Assembly (NCBI GenBank): GCA_027314765.1
Contig: DAHVAF010000185.1
Coordinates: 1 to 34,489 of the forward strand
Direction of reading: 5' to 3'
Source: Clostridia bacterium
Lineage (GTDB): Bacteria > Bacillota > Sulfobacillia > RBS10-35 > JAJYVM01
DNA length: 34,489 nucleotides
Shown here: positions 1 through 15,977 of the stretch, in pieces
Position numbering within the stretch: position 1 is the first letter of the stretch
Layout of the letters: each line of letters opens with the position of its first letter
Notes under the pieces: generated by a model
The model's input: the letters and a program-made list of their open reading frames with translations, nothing else
Database searches by the model: none
What the model was told of the DNA's origin: nothing
Made by a program: the position numbers and the translations under genes

Positions 1-150
1 CAGCGCCATCACGGCGCAGGCCCCCGCCTCCTCGGCGATCTTGGCCTGCTCAGGCGTCGTCACGTCCATGATCACGCCGCCCTTGAGCATCTCCGCCAGG
101 CCCTTCTTCACCCGCCACGTGCCCTGGGTCGCTCCGTTCTCGCCTGCCAT
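1..150 (-). CDS. pdxS: Pyridoxal 5'-phosphate synthase subunit PdxS, N-terminal part (truncated by window edge)
   Basis: Reverse translation from CAT at 148-150 gives [50 protein letters not shown], a characteristic PdxS N-terminus. Confidence 0.93.
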   Translation of the reverse strand, partial: MAGENGATQGTWRVKKGLAEMLKGGVIMDVTTPEQAKIAEEAGACAVMAL

Positions 151-224
151 GCGCGCCGGCCTCCCCTACTGCCGCTCGCGCGCGGATGACCGCGCGCTGC
201 ATCGCTCCGCTTCAGCGGCCACAA

Positions 225-1557
225 TTATACCAGGCCGCGGCGGAGGCGAATCCGGTCGAGGCAGGGCAGGCCGTTGACGATCTCGGGCGCGACGTAGCGG
301 CCGGCAAACCAGTCGGGCTCGACGGCGACGACTCGGAAGCCGCACTTCTGGTAGAAGAGCAGCTCGCCAGCGCCGTTCGCGGCGGTGCCGACGGCGAGCT
401 CGGCACCGCCGCTGTCCCGGGCGGCTTGGGCGATGTGCTCGATCAGGGCGCGGCCGACGCCCATGCCGCGAAGCGCGGCATCCACGGCGATCGCGGTGAT
501 CTCCCCGTCGCAGAGCACGGCGGCGCCGACCACGGAGCCGCTTTGACGGGCGGCGAAGAGCCGCCCGCGCGACAGCATCTCGTCGATCGCGGCGGGGGAG
601 GGGTCGGCCTCGAAGAGGAGGGTGCGGCTCTCCGGCGATGGCGGCTCCTCCGCCACTTTGACCGCGTGCGGCGCCCAGAACTCGTCGCCGGCGGGGGGCG
701 CCAGCACCTGGCGGCCCCCGTCGCGCACGAGCACACGATCCTCGCCCCCACCAAGCACGCGGCCGATGACGGCGGCTGGGATCCCGGCCCCGGCCAACGC
801 AAGCACCAGGGCCTGGCCGTCGTCCACGCCGCAGAGCAGGGCGCCCGAGCCGAGCAGGCGCAGCGGGTCGAGGCCGTCGCGGGCGCAGAGGGAGACGGTC
901 TCCGGAGCCACGGGGACGCCGTCTGCGTGGACCTCGACCCCGCAGCCGCTGGCCGCCGCCATCTCCCAGGCCGCGCCCAGCAGGCCGCCCTCCGTGACGT
1001 CGTGCATGGCGCGGCAGCCTGCGGCGACAGCCGCCCGTGCGTCCGGCACAATCGAGATACGCTCGTGGAGGTGCGGGGCTGGAAGGCGGAGGGCGGTACC
1101 TTCCAGCCCGGCGGTCTTGGTCATCACGAGTGCCTGGCCCGGGCGAAGGTTGCCGGCGGCGGCGAGCGCCTCGCGGCGGGCACGGCCCAAGACCACGCCG
1201 ACCAGCGCGGGGTGGTCGCCGTACTCCGTGTGGCCACCGGCGACTGCGACGCCTGTCTCCGCGGCGGCGCGCCGAATCCCGGTGGCGACCGCCTCGCGGT
1301 CGCCACCCACCATGATGCTCCAGAAGGCCACGGGCTCGGCCCCGGCCGCAGCGACGTCGTTGCAGCTGATGTGGACGGCCAGCCAACCGGCCAGCTCGCC
1401 CTCGGCCCCGGTGATGGGGTCTGCGGACACGACGGCCAGGTCCCCGCCGAGATCCAGCACGGCGGCGTCCTCGCCCACGGCGGGGCCCCGGACGAGCTCT
1501 GGGCGGCCCACGCCGCCAGCCGCTTGGATCAGGGCCGCCAGCGCCTCGGGCGGCAGC

Positions 1558-1568
<11 letters not shown>
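225..1568 (-). CDS. AIR synthase (PurM/HypE-like) domain protein fused to a C-terminal GNAT acetyltransferase domain
   Basis: 447 aa ORF; N-terminal [23 protein letters not shown] resembles the PurM-family GDDAA motif; C-terminal [23 protein letters not shown]...[10 protein letters not shown] is GNAT motif A/B. Start overlaps gyrA 3' end. Confidence 0.8.
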
Positions 1569-5334
<3,766 letters not shown>

Positions 5335-5441
5335 AGCGCGAGCGGCGCTGGTCGCTTCATCCTATCCGTTCCGAAAGGCTCGCCACAACAACGTTGGCGA
5401 GCGCTGGGCGCAGTCAGGGCCGGCGCCGCAGGGCGCCGGCG

Positions 5442-9047
<3,606 letters not shown>

Positions 9048-9350
9048 TTAACCTCCCGCCAGGGGCTCGCCCAGGTCGTCGAGCAAGCCCACCCGGTGGT
9101 GCAGGGTCCCCACGGAGATGGGCGAGAGGACGATTCGGGCAGTGCCTTGTGCCCGGCGCCTGCGGCGCCGGGGCGAACAGACGATCAAAGACTTCACCTC
9201 GCCGGCCGCGACGTCCTCCACCCGGCCCTGGCTGCGCATGAACTCCAGGAGCTCACGGGTGGGGCCGGGATCCTCCACGGCCCTCCTGTCGATGATCGCC
9301 ACCAGCTCCGTCATGCGCACGACGACGTCGCCGCCCGCGTGCACGAACAT
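9048..9350 (-). CDS. remB: RemB/YaaB-like extracellular matrix regulator
   Basis: MFVHAGGDVVVRMTELVAIIDRRA...KSLIVC...IVLSPISVGTLHHR; position between recF and gyrB. Confidence 0.85.
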   Translation of the reverse strand: MFVHAGGDVVVRMTELVAIIDRRAVEDPGPTRELLEFMRSQGRVEDVAAGEVKSLIVCSPRRRRRRAQGTARIVLSPISVGTLHHRVGLLDDLGEPLAGG

Positions 9351-9352
9351 GC

Positions 9353-9895
9353 CTATCCCTCCTCAGAGCCGCCCCCGCGCGGAGCATCCGTACGCTCCGT
9401 GGAGCCGCTCGCGCCCGGAGACACCGTGCGCTCCGTAGAGCCGCTCGCGCGCGGAGCATCCGTGCGCTCCATGGCGCGCCCACGGCTCCGTCGCAGGCCG
9501 GCCACCACCAGCGCCCGCCACGCTTCCGCCAACCGCGGATCCGGCAGCGGGGAGGCCAGGTGCTCCGCAAGCCGCTGATCGCCAGGCCGCGGCGCCGGCA
9601 GACTGCGGGGCGGCGACTCGGCCTCGCCCGCTTCGGCGCTTACCTGCGTGCGGGCCAGTCGGAACTGGATCGCCGCCACGGTCGCCCCCTCGGCCTGCAG
9701 TCGCCGCAGCAGGTCGCTGCGCAGAAACGAGAGCTGCGCGGCCCACGCCGCGCTCTCCACGCCCACCCAGAGGGTGCCGTCGCGCACCTCCAGGGCGCGG
9801 CTGCGCACGGCCAGCGCGGGCCCTGCCACATACTTCCACAGTGTGACCGCACGCTCCTGGCGCAGCCGCTCGGCAAGACCCGCCCGTCCCAGCAC
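9353..9895 (-). CDS. DUF721 / DciA family protein
   Basis: LWKYVAGPALAVRSRALEVRDGTLWVGVESAAWAAQLSFLRSDLLRRL matches the DUF721 core; sits between recF and gyrB. Confidence 0.85.
   Translation of the reverse strand: MLGRAGLAERLRQERAVTLWKYVAGPALAVRSRALEVRDGTLWVGVESAAWAAQLSFLRSDLLRRLQAEGATVAAIQFRLARTQVSAEAGEAESPPRSLPAPRPGDQRLAEHLASPLPDPRLAEAWRALVVAGLRRSRGRAMERTDAPRASGSTERTVSPGASGSTERTDAPRGGGSEEG
9362..9469 (-). repeat. Three tandem imperfect 36-bp (12-codon) repeats in the DUF721 gene C-terminus
   Basis: Encodes ERTDAPRASGST / ERTVSPGASGST / ERTDAPRGGGSE. Confidence 0.9.
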
Positions 9896-9912
9896 CGCCT
9901 CCAGGGTCTTGG

Positions 9913-10998
9913 CTACGGGGACGGCACTTCCCGCAGTTGGCCCGCGCCCACGCGGAAGACGGCGGCTGGCCGGCCTTCGGGCTCGGTGGACGTGAGAAAT
10001 GCCTGACCCGCTCCTTCCGTGAGGGACCGGACCGCCTCGCGGCGGGCACCATCCAGCTCAGAGAGGACATCATCCAGCAGCAGAACCGGCGGCGACCCCG
10101 TCTGCGCCTCCAGCGCGGCCCGCTCGGCCAGCTTCAGGGCCAGGACGGCTGTCCGCTGCTGACCCTGGGATCCGAACCCGCGCAGCGGCAGCCCGTTCAC
10201 CAGGATGCTCCAATCGTCCCGGTGCGGCCCGATCAGGGTGAAGCCGCGCTCGATCTCCCGTGGCCGGGCCTCCGCCAGGGCGGCCGCGAACGCCGCGCGC
10301 AGCGAGTCCTCCGCCGCCCCCTGCTCCTGGCCCGTGATCCCGGGCACATACACGCTGCTCAGCACTTCGCCTGGCGCCAGGCGCGCGTGCAGCTCGCGGG
10401 CCCGCGCGCCCACGTCGGCCGCGATGGCGCTTCTGCGCATCGTGACGGCCACGCCGTATTCTACCAGTTGTTCCTCCCACACTTCGAGCATGGCCCGGCC
10501 GGCACGGTGCGCCTTCACGTCACGCAGGAGTGCGTTGCGCTGGGCGAGGGCGTCCTCGTAGGCGGCCAGCTGCTCGCCGTGAAGCGGGCGCGCCTGCAGG
10601 AGCACTCGGTCCAATAGGGCGCGCCGGCCGGATGGGCCACCCTTCACCAGCCAGAGGTCATCGGGCGAGAAGAAGACCACCGTGAGGCGGCCGAAGGGGT
10701 TCTCCGCGGCCTTGCCGTCCAGCGACCATGCCCGCCCCGCATGCTCCCGATAGGTGACCGTCAGACGATGCGCCGTGTCGGTCTCCGCCGCGATGGAGAA
10801 GCCGGCGGCTCCCTGGCGGACAAGGTCTGCCTCGCGGGCCGTCCGCGGGGAACGGGCGACGGAGAGGAAGTAGATGGCCTCGAGGATGTTGGTCTTGCCG
10901 GCGCCATTTGGGCCGACCAGCAGGTTGGCGCCGGGACCGAAGCGCTGGTCCAACTCCGCATAGCAGCGGAAGTCGCGCAGCTGGAGGCGTGCGATCAA
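9913..10998 (-). CDS. recF: DNA replication and repair protein RecF
   Basis: MIARLQLRDFRCYAELDQRFGPGANLLVGPNGAGKTNILEAIYFLS; SQGQQRTAVLALKLAE; LLLDDVLSELD. Confidence 0.97.
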   Translation of the reverse strand: MIARLQLRDFRCYAELDQRFGPGANLLVGPNGAGKTNILEAIYFLSVARSPRTAREADLVRQGAAGFSIAAETDTAHRLTVTYREHAGRAWSLDGKAAENPFGRLTVVFFSPDDLWLVKGGPSGRRALLDRVLLQARPLHGEQLAAYEDALAQRNALLRDVKAHRAGRAMLEVWEEQLVEYGVAVTMRRSAIAADVGARARELHARLAPGEVLSSVYVPGITGQEQGAAEDSLRAAFAAALAEARPREIERGFTLIGPHRDDWSILVNGLPLRGFGSQGQQRTAVLALKLAERAALEAQTGSPPVLLLDDVLSELDGARREAVRSLTEGAGQAFLTSTEPEGRPAAVFRVGAGQLREVPSP

Positions 10999-11219
10999 GC
11001 CGGGGGGGCCTCAAGAACGACCGGGTCGTGACCCTGGACGCTCACTCGGTCACCGGGCATGAGCTTTCGGCCTCGCCGCATCTCCTTGACCCCGTTGACC
11101 TTCACGTCCCCGGCCTGGATCAGGACCTTGGCCTGTCCTCCGGTATCGGCCAGGCCGGCAAGCTTCAGCAGGGCGCTCAGCTGGATAAAAGGGGTTAGGA
11201 TCGTGACCCGACGGGTCAC
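10995..11219 (-). CDS. yaaA: S4 domain-containing protein YaaA
   Basis: VTRRVTILTPFIQLSALLKLAGLADTGGQAKVLIQAGDVKVNGVKEMRRGRKLMPGDRVSV; GTG start overlaps dnaN TGA (GTGA), stop overlaps recF ATG. Confidence 0.88.
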   Translation of the reverse strand: MTRRVTILTPFIQLSALLKLAGLADTGGQAKVLIQAGDVKVNGVKEMRRGRKLMPGDRVSVQGHDPVVLEAPPA

Positions 11220-11229
11220 GATCCTAACC
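11193..11229. promoter_or_regulatory. Perfect 37-nt inverted repeat (18-bp arms, 1-nt centre) spanning dnaN stop / S4 start, possible attenuator or terminator
   Basis: GGTTAGGATCGTGACCCG-A-CGGGTCACGATCCTAACC; on the transcribed strand followed by CCTTTT. Confidence 0.75.
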
Positions 11230-12337
11230 GCAGGGGCATCTGCATGTACTGCTGCCGCGCGTCGTCGGCCTTGCGGACGCGGGCCAGCGACTGCGGGCCG
11301 GAGAATTCGATCTGCAGCTCTCCGTCGCCCAGGTGACGGAGCCCCTCCAGCAGCATGCGCGCGTTGACGGCGAACTCGAGGTCCGGCCCTTCCACGCCGG
11401 CGGGTACGGACTCCCGCGCCTCGCCGACCTCGGGGCTGCGCGCCCGGATCTCCATCCCGTCGCCCGTGGCGACCAGGGTGATGGCGTGCAGGCGGTCGGG
11501 CGCGTCCGTCAGCAGGGCCACGCGCTCGCAAGCGTCCCGCAGCTCGCCGGCATCCAGGCGGACCGTGGTCGGAAACTGCTTGGGCACCAGGTCCAGAATG
11601 GCGGGGAAGCGACCCTCCAGGAGCCGGACGGCGACCTCCGTGGCCCCCGCGCGGACGAACAGGTGGTTGTCATGCGCGCAGAACGCGCCCTGGCCGCCCG
11701 CCGCCTCGATGCTGCGGACGATCTCGTCCACGCCGCGGCCCGGCAGGGTGATGGCCCTGCCCTGGGCCCAATCCGTCCGCTCGGCGGTGCGGAAGAAGGC
11801 CACGCGCATCCCGTCCGTCGCGACGGCACGGTAGTCCGCGTCCAGCAGGGTCAGCTCGACCCCGGTGAGGATGGGACGCCCCCCGGCTTCGGAGGCGGCC
11901 GCGAAAGCCGTGTGGCGGAGGGTGTCGCGCAGGGTCCCTTCGCTGAAGGAGGTGAACTCCGCTCCGGCGGGGGCCGCGGCCGGTTCCGGGAACTGGTCGG
12001 GTCCGAAGCCGTGGAGGCGGAACTCCGACCTCTCCCAGCTGAGCAGCGCGTCCGCGCGATCCGGATCGGCCGCCAGGTCCAGGCGCGGCGAGGGCACACG
12101 ACGGACGATCTCCGCGAAGAGGCGGGCCGGCACGACGGCCCGTCCCGGCTCCTGGACCTCGGCCGCCACGGTCACCGTGGAGGTGACCTCCAGATCGGTC
12201 GCCACGAGGCGAAGGCCGCTCACATCCGCCTCCAGGAGCATTCCCGTGAGCACGGGCATGGTCGTGCGCGCTGGAACCGACCGCGATACGGTCGCAACGC
12301 CCCGCGCGAGCTGGGGCGCATCGATGCTGACCCGCAT
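11216..12337 (-). CDS. dnaN: DNA polymerase III beta subunit (sliding clamp)
   Basis: MRVSIDAPQLARGVATVSRSVPARTTMPVLTGMLLEA... MQMPLRLGS; position next to dnaA. Confidence 0.96.
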   Translation of the reverse strand: MRVSIDAPQLARGVATVSRSVPARTTMPVLTGMLLEADVSGLRLVATDLEVTSTVTVAAEVQEPGRAVVPARLFAEIVRRVPSPRLDLAADPDRADALLSWERSEFRLHGFGPDQFPEPAAAPAGAEFTSFSEGTLRDTLRHTAFAAASEAGGRPILTGVELTLLDADYRAVATDGMRVAFFRTAERTDWAQGRAITLPGRGVDEIVRSIEAAGGQGAFCAHDNHLFVRAGATEVAVRLLEGRFPAILDLVPKQFPTTVRLDAGELRDACERVALLTDAPDRLHAITLVATGDGMEIRARSPEVGEARESVPAGVEGPDLEFAVNARMLLEGLRHLGDGELQIEFSGPQSLARVRKADDARQQYMQMPLRLGS

Positions 12338-12403
12338 GGCTGCCCCTTCTTCCCTCCGGCGTCCTGAACCTTACTCCATGGGGACCGTCGTCGCAGTAGG
12401 GCC

Positions 12404-12567
12404 TGTGGATGCTGGGGAAAAACGGTCCGAGCGACCGTGCCGCAGACGTTCAGACCGTGGCTAAGCCTGTGGGCAGTTGTCCCGAGTTGTCCACATCATC
12501 CACAACATCTTGGGTATAACCATGTTCTCCACACACAGCCGTCCACTCATCCAGAGGCTTACCCACA
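12404..12567. promoter_or_regulatory. oriC subregion between dnaA and dnaN: DnaA-box-like 9-mers
   Basis: TTGTCCACA 12487-12495 directly abutting TCATCCACA 12496-12504; TTACCCACA 12559-12567; TGTGGATGC 12404-12412 (reverse orientation). Confidence 0.75.
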
Positions 12568-12583
12568 GCTTGTTCCCGCACGT

Positions 12584-13957
12584 CTATTCGCCACTCATGA
12601 TGCGCTTGCGGAGGATCTGGATCGTCCCGCGCAGGGCGGGGTCGCGCGCGATGTCCGCCGCGATCTTCTCGTGCGCGTGGATGACCGTCGTGTGGTCCCG
12701 GCCACCAAACTCCTCGCCGATCTGCGGGAGCGAGTTGTCCGTCAGCTCACGGCAGAGGTACATGGCGATCTGGCGCGGGAAGGCGACGGCCCGTGTGCGC
12801 TTGCGGATCGTGAAGGTCTTCATCTCGACCTCGTAGTATTCCGCGACCTTCTGCTGAATCAGGCGCATCGTGATCTGGCGCTGCGCCTCCTGGGGCAGCA
12901 GGCCGCGCAGCGCGTCCTCGGCGCACGCCACATCCAGGGGACGCGACTTGACCGAGGCATAGGCGACGAAGCGAATCAGGGCCCCTTCCAGCTCGCGGAT
13001 GTTGGTCGTGATGTGCTGCGCGATGTATTCGATCGGCTCGTCCGGCACGCGCAGATGGTCGGACTCAGCCTTCTTGCGCAGGATCGCCACCCGCGTCTCC
13101 AGGTCCGGCGGCTGGATGTCGGTGAGCAGGCCCCACTCGAAGCGCGAGCGCAGGCGGTCCTCGAGCGTCGGGATCTCCTTCGGAGGGCGGTCCGAACTCA
13201 GCACGATCTGGCGCGTCGCCTGGTGCAGCGCGTTGAACGTGTGGAAGAACTCCTCCTGGGTGCGCTCCTTGCCCGCAAGGATCTGCACGTCGTCGACCAG
13301 GAGGACGTCCACGTTGCGGTAGCGGCCGCGGAGCTCCACGGTGGTGCGGTCCTTGATGGCGTCGGTGACCTCGTTCAGGAATGTCTCGCACGAGACGTAG
13401 CAGATGCGCTTGTGCGGCGTGCGCTCGACCACGCGGTGGGCGATGGCCTGGAGGAGGTGCGTCTTGCCGAGGCCGACGCCGCCGTAGATGAAGAGCGGGT
13501 TATACATGCGGCCCGGCGCATCGGCCACGGCCACGGCCGCGGAGAACGAGAGCTGGCTGTTCGGCGCCGTGACGAAGGACCCAAATGTGTACTTCGGGTT
13601 GAGGTGGGGAATGCCCGCGGCAGCCGGAGCAGCGGCCGGCCGCGGCGCCGGCTCTTCGCCTGTCTCGCGCAGGGAATCGGCCGGAAGCGGGGGTTCAGCC
13701 TCCTCGGGCTCGGCGACCACGAACTCGAGGGCGATCGGGCGCCCGATGCGGGCCGACAGCCGGTCGCGCAGCTGGTCCGCGCAGCGATCTTCCAGGTACC
13801 GCCGACCGAAGTCGCTCGGCACCGACACCAGCAGCATATCGTCGACGAAGCCGACGGGCCGGCTGCGGCGCAGCCAGGTTTCAAAGCCCGGACGCGGCAG
13901 CTCAGGCTCCAGAAGCATCAGGGTGTCGGTCCAGGCCTGCTCGAGGTCGGCGTTCAT
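12584..13957 (-). CDS. dnaA: Chromosomal replication initiator protein DnaA
   Basis: NPKYTFGSFVTAPNSQLSFSAAVAVADAPGRMYNPLFIYGGVGLGKTHLLQAIAH; LLVDDVQILAGKERTQEEFFHTFN; GGRDHTTVIHAHEKI. Confidence 0.98.
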   Translation of the reverse strand: MNADLEQAWTDTLMLLEPELPRPGFETWLRRSRPVGFVDDMLLVSVPSDFGRRYLEDRCADQLRDRLSARIGRPIALEFVVAEPEEAEPPLPADSLRETGEEPAPRPAAAPAAAGIPHLNPKYTFGSFVTAPNSQLSFSAAVAVADAPGRMYNPLFIYGGVGLGKTHLLQAIAHRVVERTPHKRICYVSCETFLNEVTDAIKDRTTVELRGRYRNVDVLLVDDVQILAGKERTQEEFFHTFNALHQATRQIVLSSDRPPKEIPTLEDRLRSRFEWGLLTDIQPPDLETRVAILRKKAESDHLRVPDEPIEYIAQHITTNIRELEGALIRFVAYASVKSRPLDVACAEDALRGLLPQEAQRQITMRLIQQKVAEYYEVEMKTFTIRKRTRAVAFPRQIAMYLCRELTDNSLPQIGEEFGGRDHTTVIHAHEKIAADIARDPALRGTIQILRKRIMSGE

Positions 13958-14005
13958 GGCTCCAACTCCTCCGGCGCAGCGCTGCCCCGAGCGGTTGTGA
14001 ACAGG

Positions 14006-14302
14006 TTATCCACAGCCCGGCACGCGAACCTGTCCAATGGGCCAGGGGCATTGGTATGGCGCAAAGTGCGCCAGGACCAGCCTTTGCGGAGTGGGGCCAG
14101 CGTGCGGCCCGCTCTGGCACGGAATGCCAGATCCGTACTTATCCACAGCAAGCCTGCATAGAGGCCAGGCCGAGGGGCCGGCGCGACCGAGGCATTCTGG
14201 CGACTGGCCCCAGACGGGGTCTGGCGGCTGGGTCGTCGGCCTGTGAAGGACGCATAAAGAACCCACACCTTGCCCACAGAGTTATCCACAACTTGTGTAC
14301 AA
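14006..14302. promoter_or_regulatory. oriC subregion between dnaA and rpmH: DnaA boxes
   Basis: Three exact TTATCCACA at 14006-14014, 14139-14147 and 14282-14290, plus reverse-strand TTGTACACA at 14294-14302. Confidence 0.9.
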
Positions 14303-14447
14303 GCGGGCTCGTCTGATCGAGCAAGCGCGAGATAATGGGCGAAGAACCCACCAAGCGCGAAAACATCTTAGCAGGCCTCCCCATACCGGACAAGGGTGAG
14401 AACGCCGCGACGAGAGCAGGATTCGCCAATCTTTGCCGATCCCTTCC

Positions 14448-14476
14448 TTGACACGCAGAAGGCCCGTCGCTATAAT
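14448..14476 (+). promoter_or_regulatory. Consensus housekeeping-sigma promoter upstream of rpmH
   Basis: TTGACA (14448-14453) - 17 nt - TATAAT (14471-14476). Confidence 0.9.
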
Positions 14477-14504
14477 GCGGGCTGCGCTCGGGGGGTGTCT
14501 CCGG

Positions 14505-14639
14505 ATGAAGCAAACGTTTCAGCCCAAGAGGCGTAAGGCACAGCGAACGCATGGGTTCCGCCAGCGGATGCGGACCCGGGCGGGGCGCCGGGTGCTGAAA
14601 CTGCGTCGCGGCCGCGGGCGGGCGCGGATCTCGTACTAG
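14505..14639 (+). CDS. rpmH: 50S ribosomal protein L34
   Basis: [44 protein letters not shown]. Confidence 0.98.
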   Translation: MKQTFQPKRRKAQRTHGFRQRMRTRAGRRVLKLRRGRGRARISY

Positions 14640-14661
14640 GCCGCAGACCGCGGCCTTTTTT
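14639..14661 (+). terminator. Rho-independent terminator/attenuator after rpmH
   Basis: GGCCGC-AGACC-GCGGCC-TTTTTT, starting at the last base of the rpmH stop codon. Confidence 0.85.
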
Positions 14662-14703
14662 CGCGCGGCGGCACGCGGCGGGTGGAATCGGCTGAGCGGG
14701 GCG

Positions 14704-15063
14704 ATGGTCGGCGCGGATCGGGGCGCGCGGATGTGGGAGCGGCTGCACAGGTCGAGCGACTTTCGGGCCGTCTTCGACGGGGGCACCTCGGTGGCCAACG
14801 CGCTGGCGGCTCTTTACGTGCTGCCCGGACGCGGTCCGCGGTCCAGGATCGCGGTGGCCGCGGGGCGGCGGCTTGGGGGCGCGGTTGTGCGCAACCGCCA
14901 CCGGCGGCGCTGGCGCGAGGTGATCCGCCGGCGGGTCGGCCCGCCGGAGCAGACGGTGGATGCGGTGCTGTTGTCCCGCGCGCGGGCGGCCGGGGCGGAG
15001 TTCGACGCCCTGGAGCGGGCGCTGCGGGACCTGATGTCGCGCGCGGGGCTGCGGACGCCGTGA
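14704..15063 (+). CDS. rnpA: Ribonuclease P protein component
   Basis: [27 protein letters not shown]...[29 protein letters not shown]; between rpmH and yidD. Confidence 0.95.
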   Translation: MVGADRGARMWERLHRSSDFRAVFDGGTSVANALAALYVLPGRGPRSRIAVAAGRRLGGAVVRNRHRRRWREVIRRRVGPPEQTVDAVLLSRARAAGAEFDALERALRDLMSRAGLRTP

Positions 15064-15317
15064 GGTCGGCGCTGGCGCGCGTGGCGATCGCGGTGATCCG
15101 CGGGTACCAACGGTGGATCTCGCCCCTGCACCCCCCGACCTGCCGATTCCGGCCCACCTGCTCCGAGTACGCCGTCGTGGCCCTGGAGCGGTTTGGGCCC
15201 TGGCGCGGCGGGCTGATGGCGATCGGGCGGCTCCTGCGGTGTCATCCCCTGCATCCGGGCGGCTATGACCCCGTGCCGCAGGCCGTCGGCTCCCTGGCCC
15301 GCGGCGAAGGAGGATAA
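15060..15317 (+). CDS. yidD: Membrane protein insertion efficiency factor YidD
   Basis: [40 protein letters not shown]...[20 protein letters not shown] start overlaps rnpA stop. Confidence 0.95.
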   Translation: MRSALARVAIAVIRGYQRWISPLHPPTCRFRPTCSEYAVVALERFGPWRGGLMAIGRLLRCHPLHPGGYDPVPQAVGSLARGEGG

Positions 15318-15323
15318 GGCGTC

Positions 15324-15977
15324 TTGGCCGTCTGGAACGCCCTGCTCAGCGGCTTCACGTCGTGGATCCAGTGGACCCACGGGGTCACCGGCAGCTACGG
15401 CCTGGCGATCGTGATCGTCACGATGATGATCCGTGGCGCGCTGTGGCCGCTGACGCAGACCCAGGTCCGCTCCATGCGGCGCATGCAGGAGCTGCAGCCC
15501 GAGGTGCAGCGCCTTCAGGCGAAGTACAAGAGCGACCGCGAACGCCTGAACCAGGAGACCATGCGCCTCTGGCGTGAGAATCACGTCAACCCGGCCTCGG
15601 GCTGCCTGCCCATGATTCTGCAGCTGCCGATCCTGTGGGCCATCTATGACGTGCTCATTCACTTCAACTACGTGGGGCCGCACAGCTTCCTGTGGCTGAA
15701 GAGCCTCAGTGTGCCGGATCCGACGTTCGTGCTGCCGATCCTGGGCGGTCTGACGACGTTCTGGCAGACGCGCATCTCCACCATGCAGCAGAACAACCCG
15801 CAGGGGCAGATTCTCACGTACATCATGCCCCTGTTCATCGCCTACATCTTCTGGCGCCTGCCGGCCGGCGTGGCCGTGTATTGGGTGATCAGCAACATGT
15901 TCTCCGTGGCGCAGCAATACGCGGTGGGGGGCCCGCCGCGGCCGCGGGGCGCGGCGCCGGGGGGTGCGACGCGGTGA
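15324..15977 (+). CDS. yidC: Membrane protein insertase YidC/OxaI family
   Basis: YGLAIVIVTMMIRGALWPLTQTQVRSMRRMQELQPEVQRLQAKYKSDRERLNQETMRLWREN. Confidence 0.96.
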   Translation: MAVWNALLSGFTSWIQWTHGVTGSYGLAIVIVTMMIRGALWPLTQTQVRSMRRMQELQPEVQRLQAKYKSDRERLNQETMRLWRENHVNPASGCLPMILQLPILWAIYDVLIHFNYVGPHSFLWLKSLSVPDPTFVLPILGGLTTFWQTRISTMQQNNPQGQILTYIMPLFIAYIFWRLPAGVAVYWVISNMFSVAQQYAVGGPPRPRGAAPGGATR

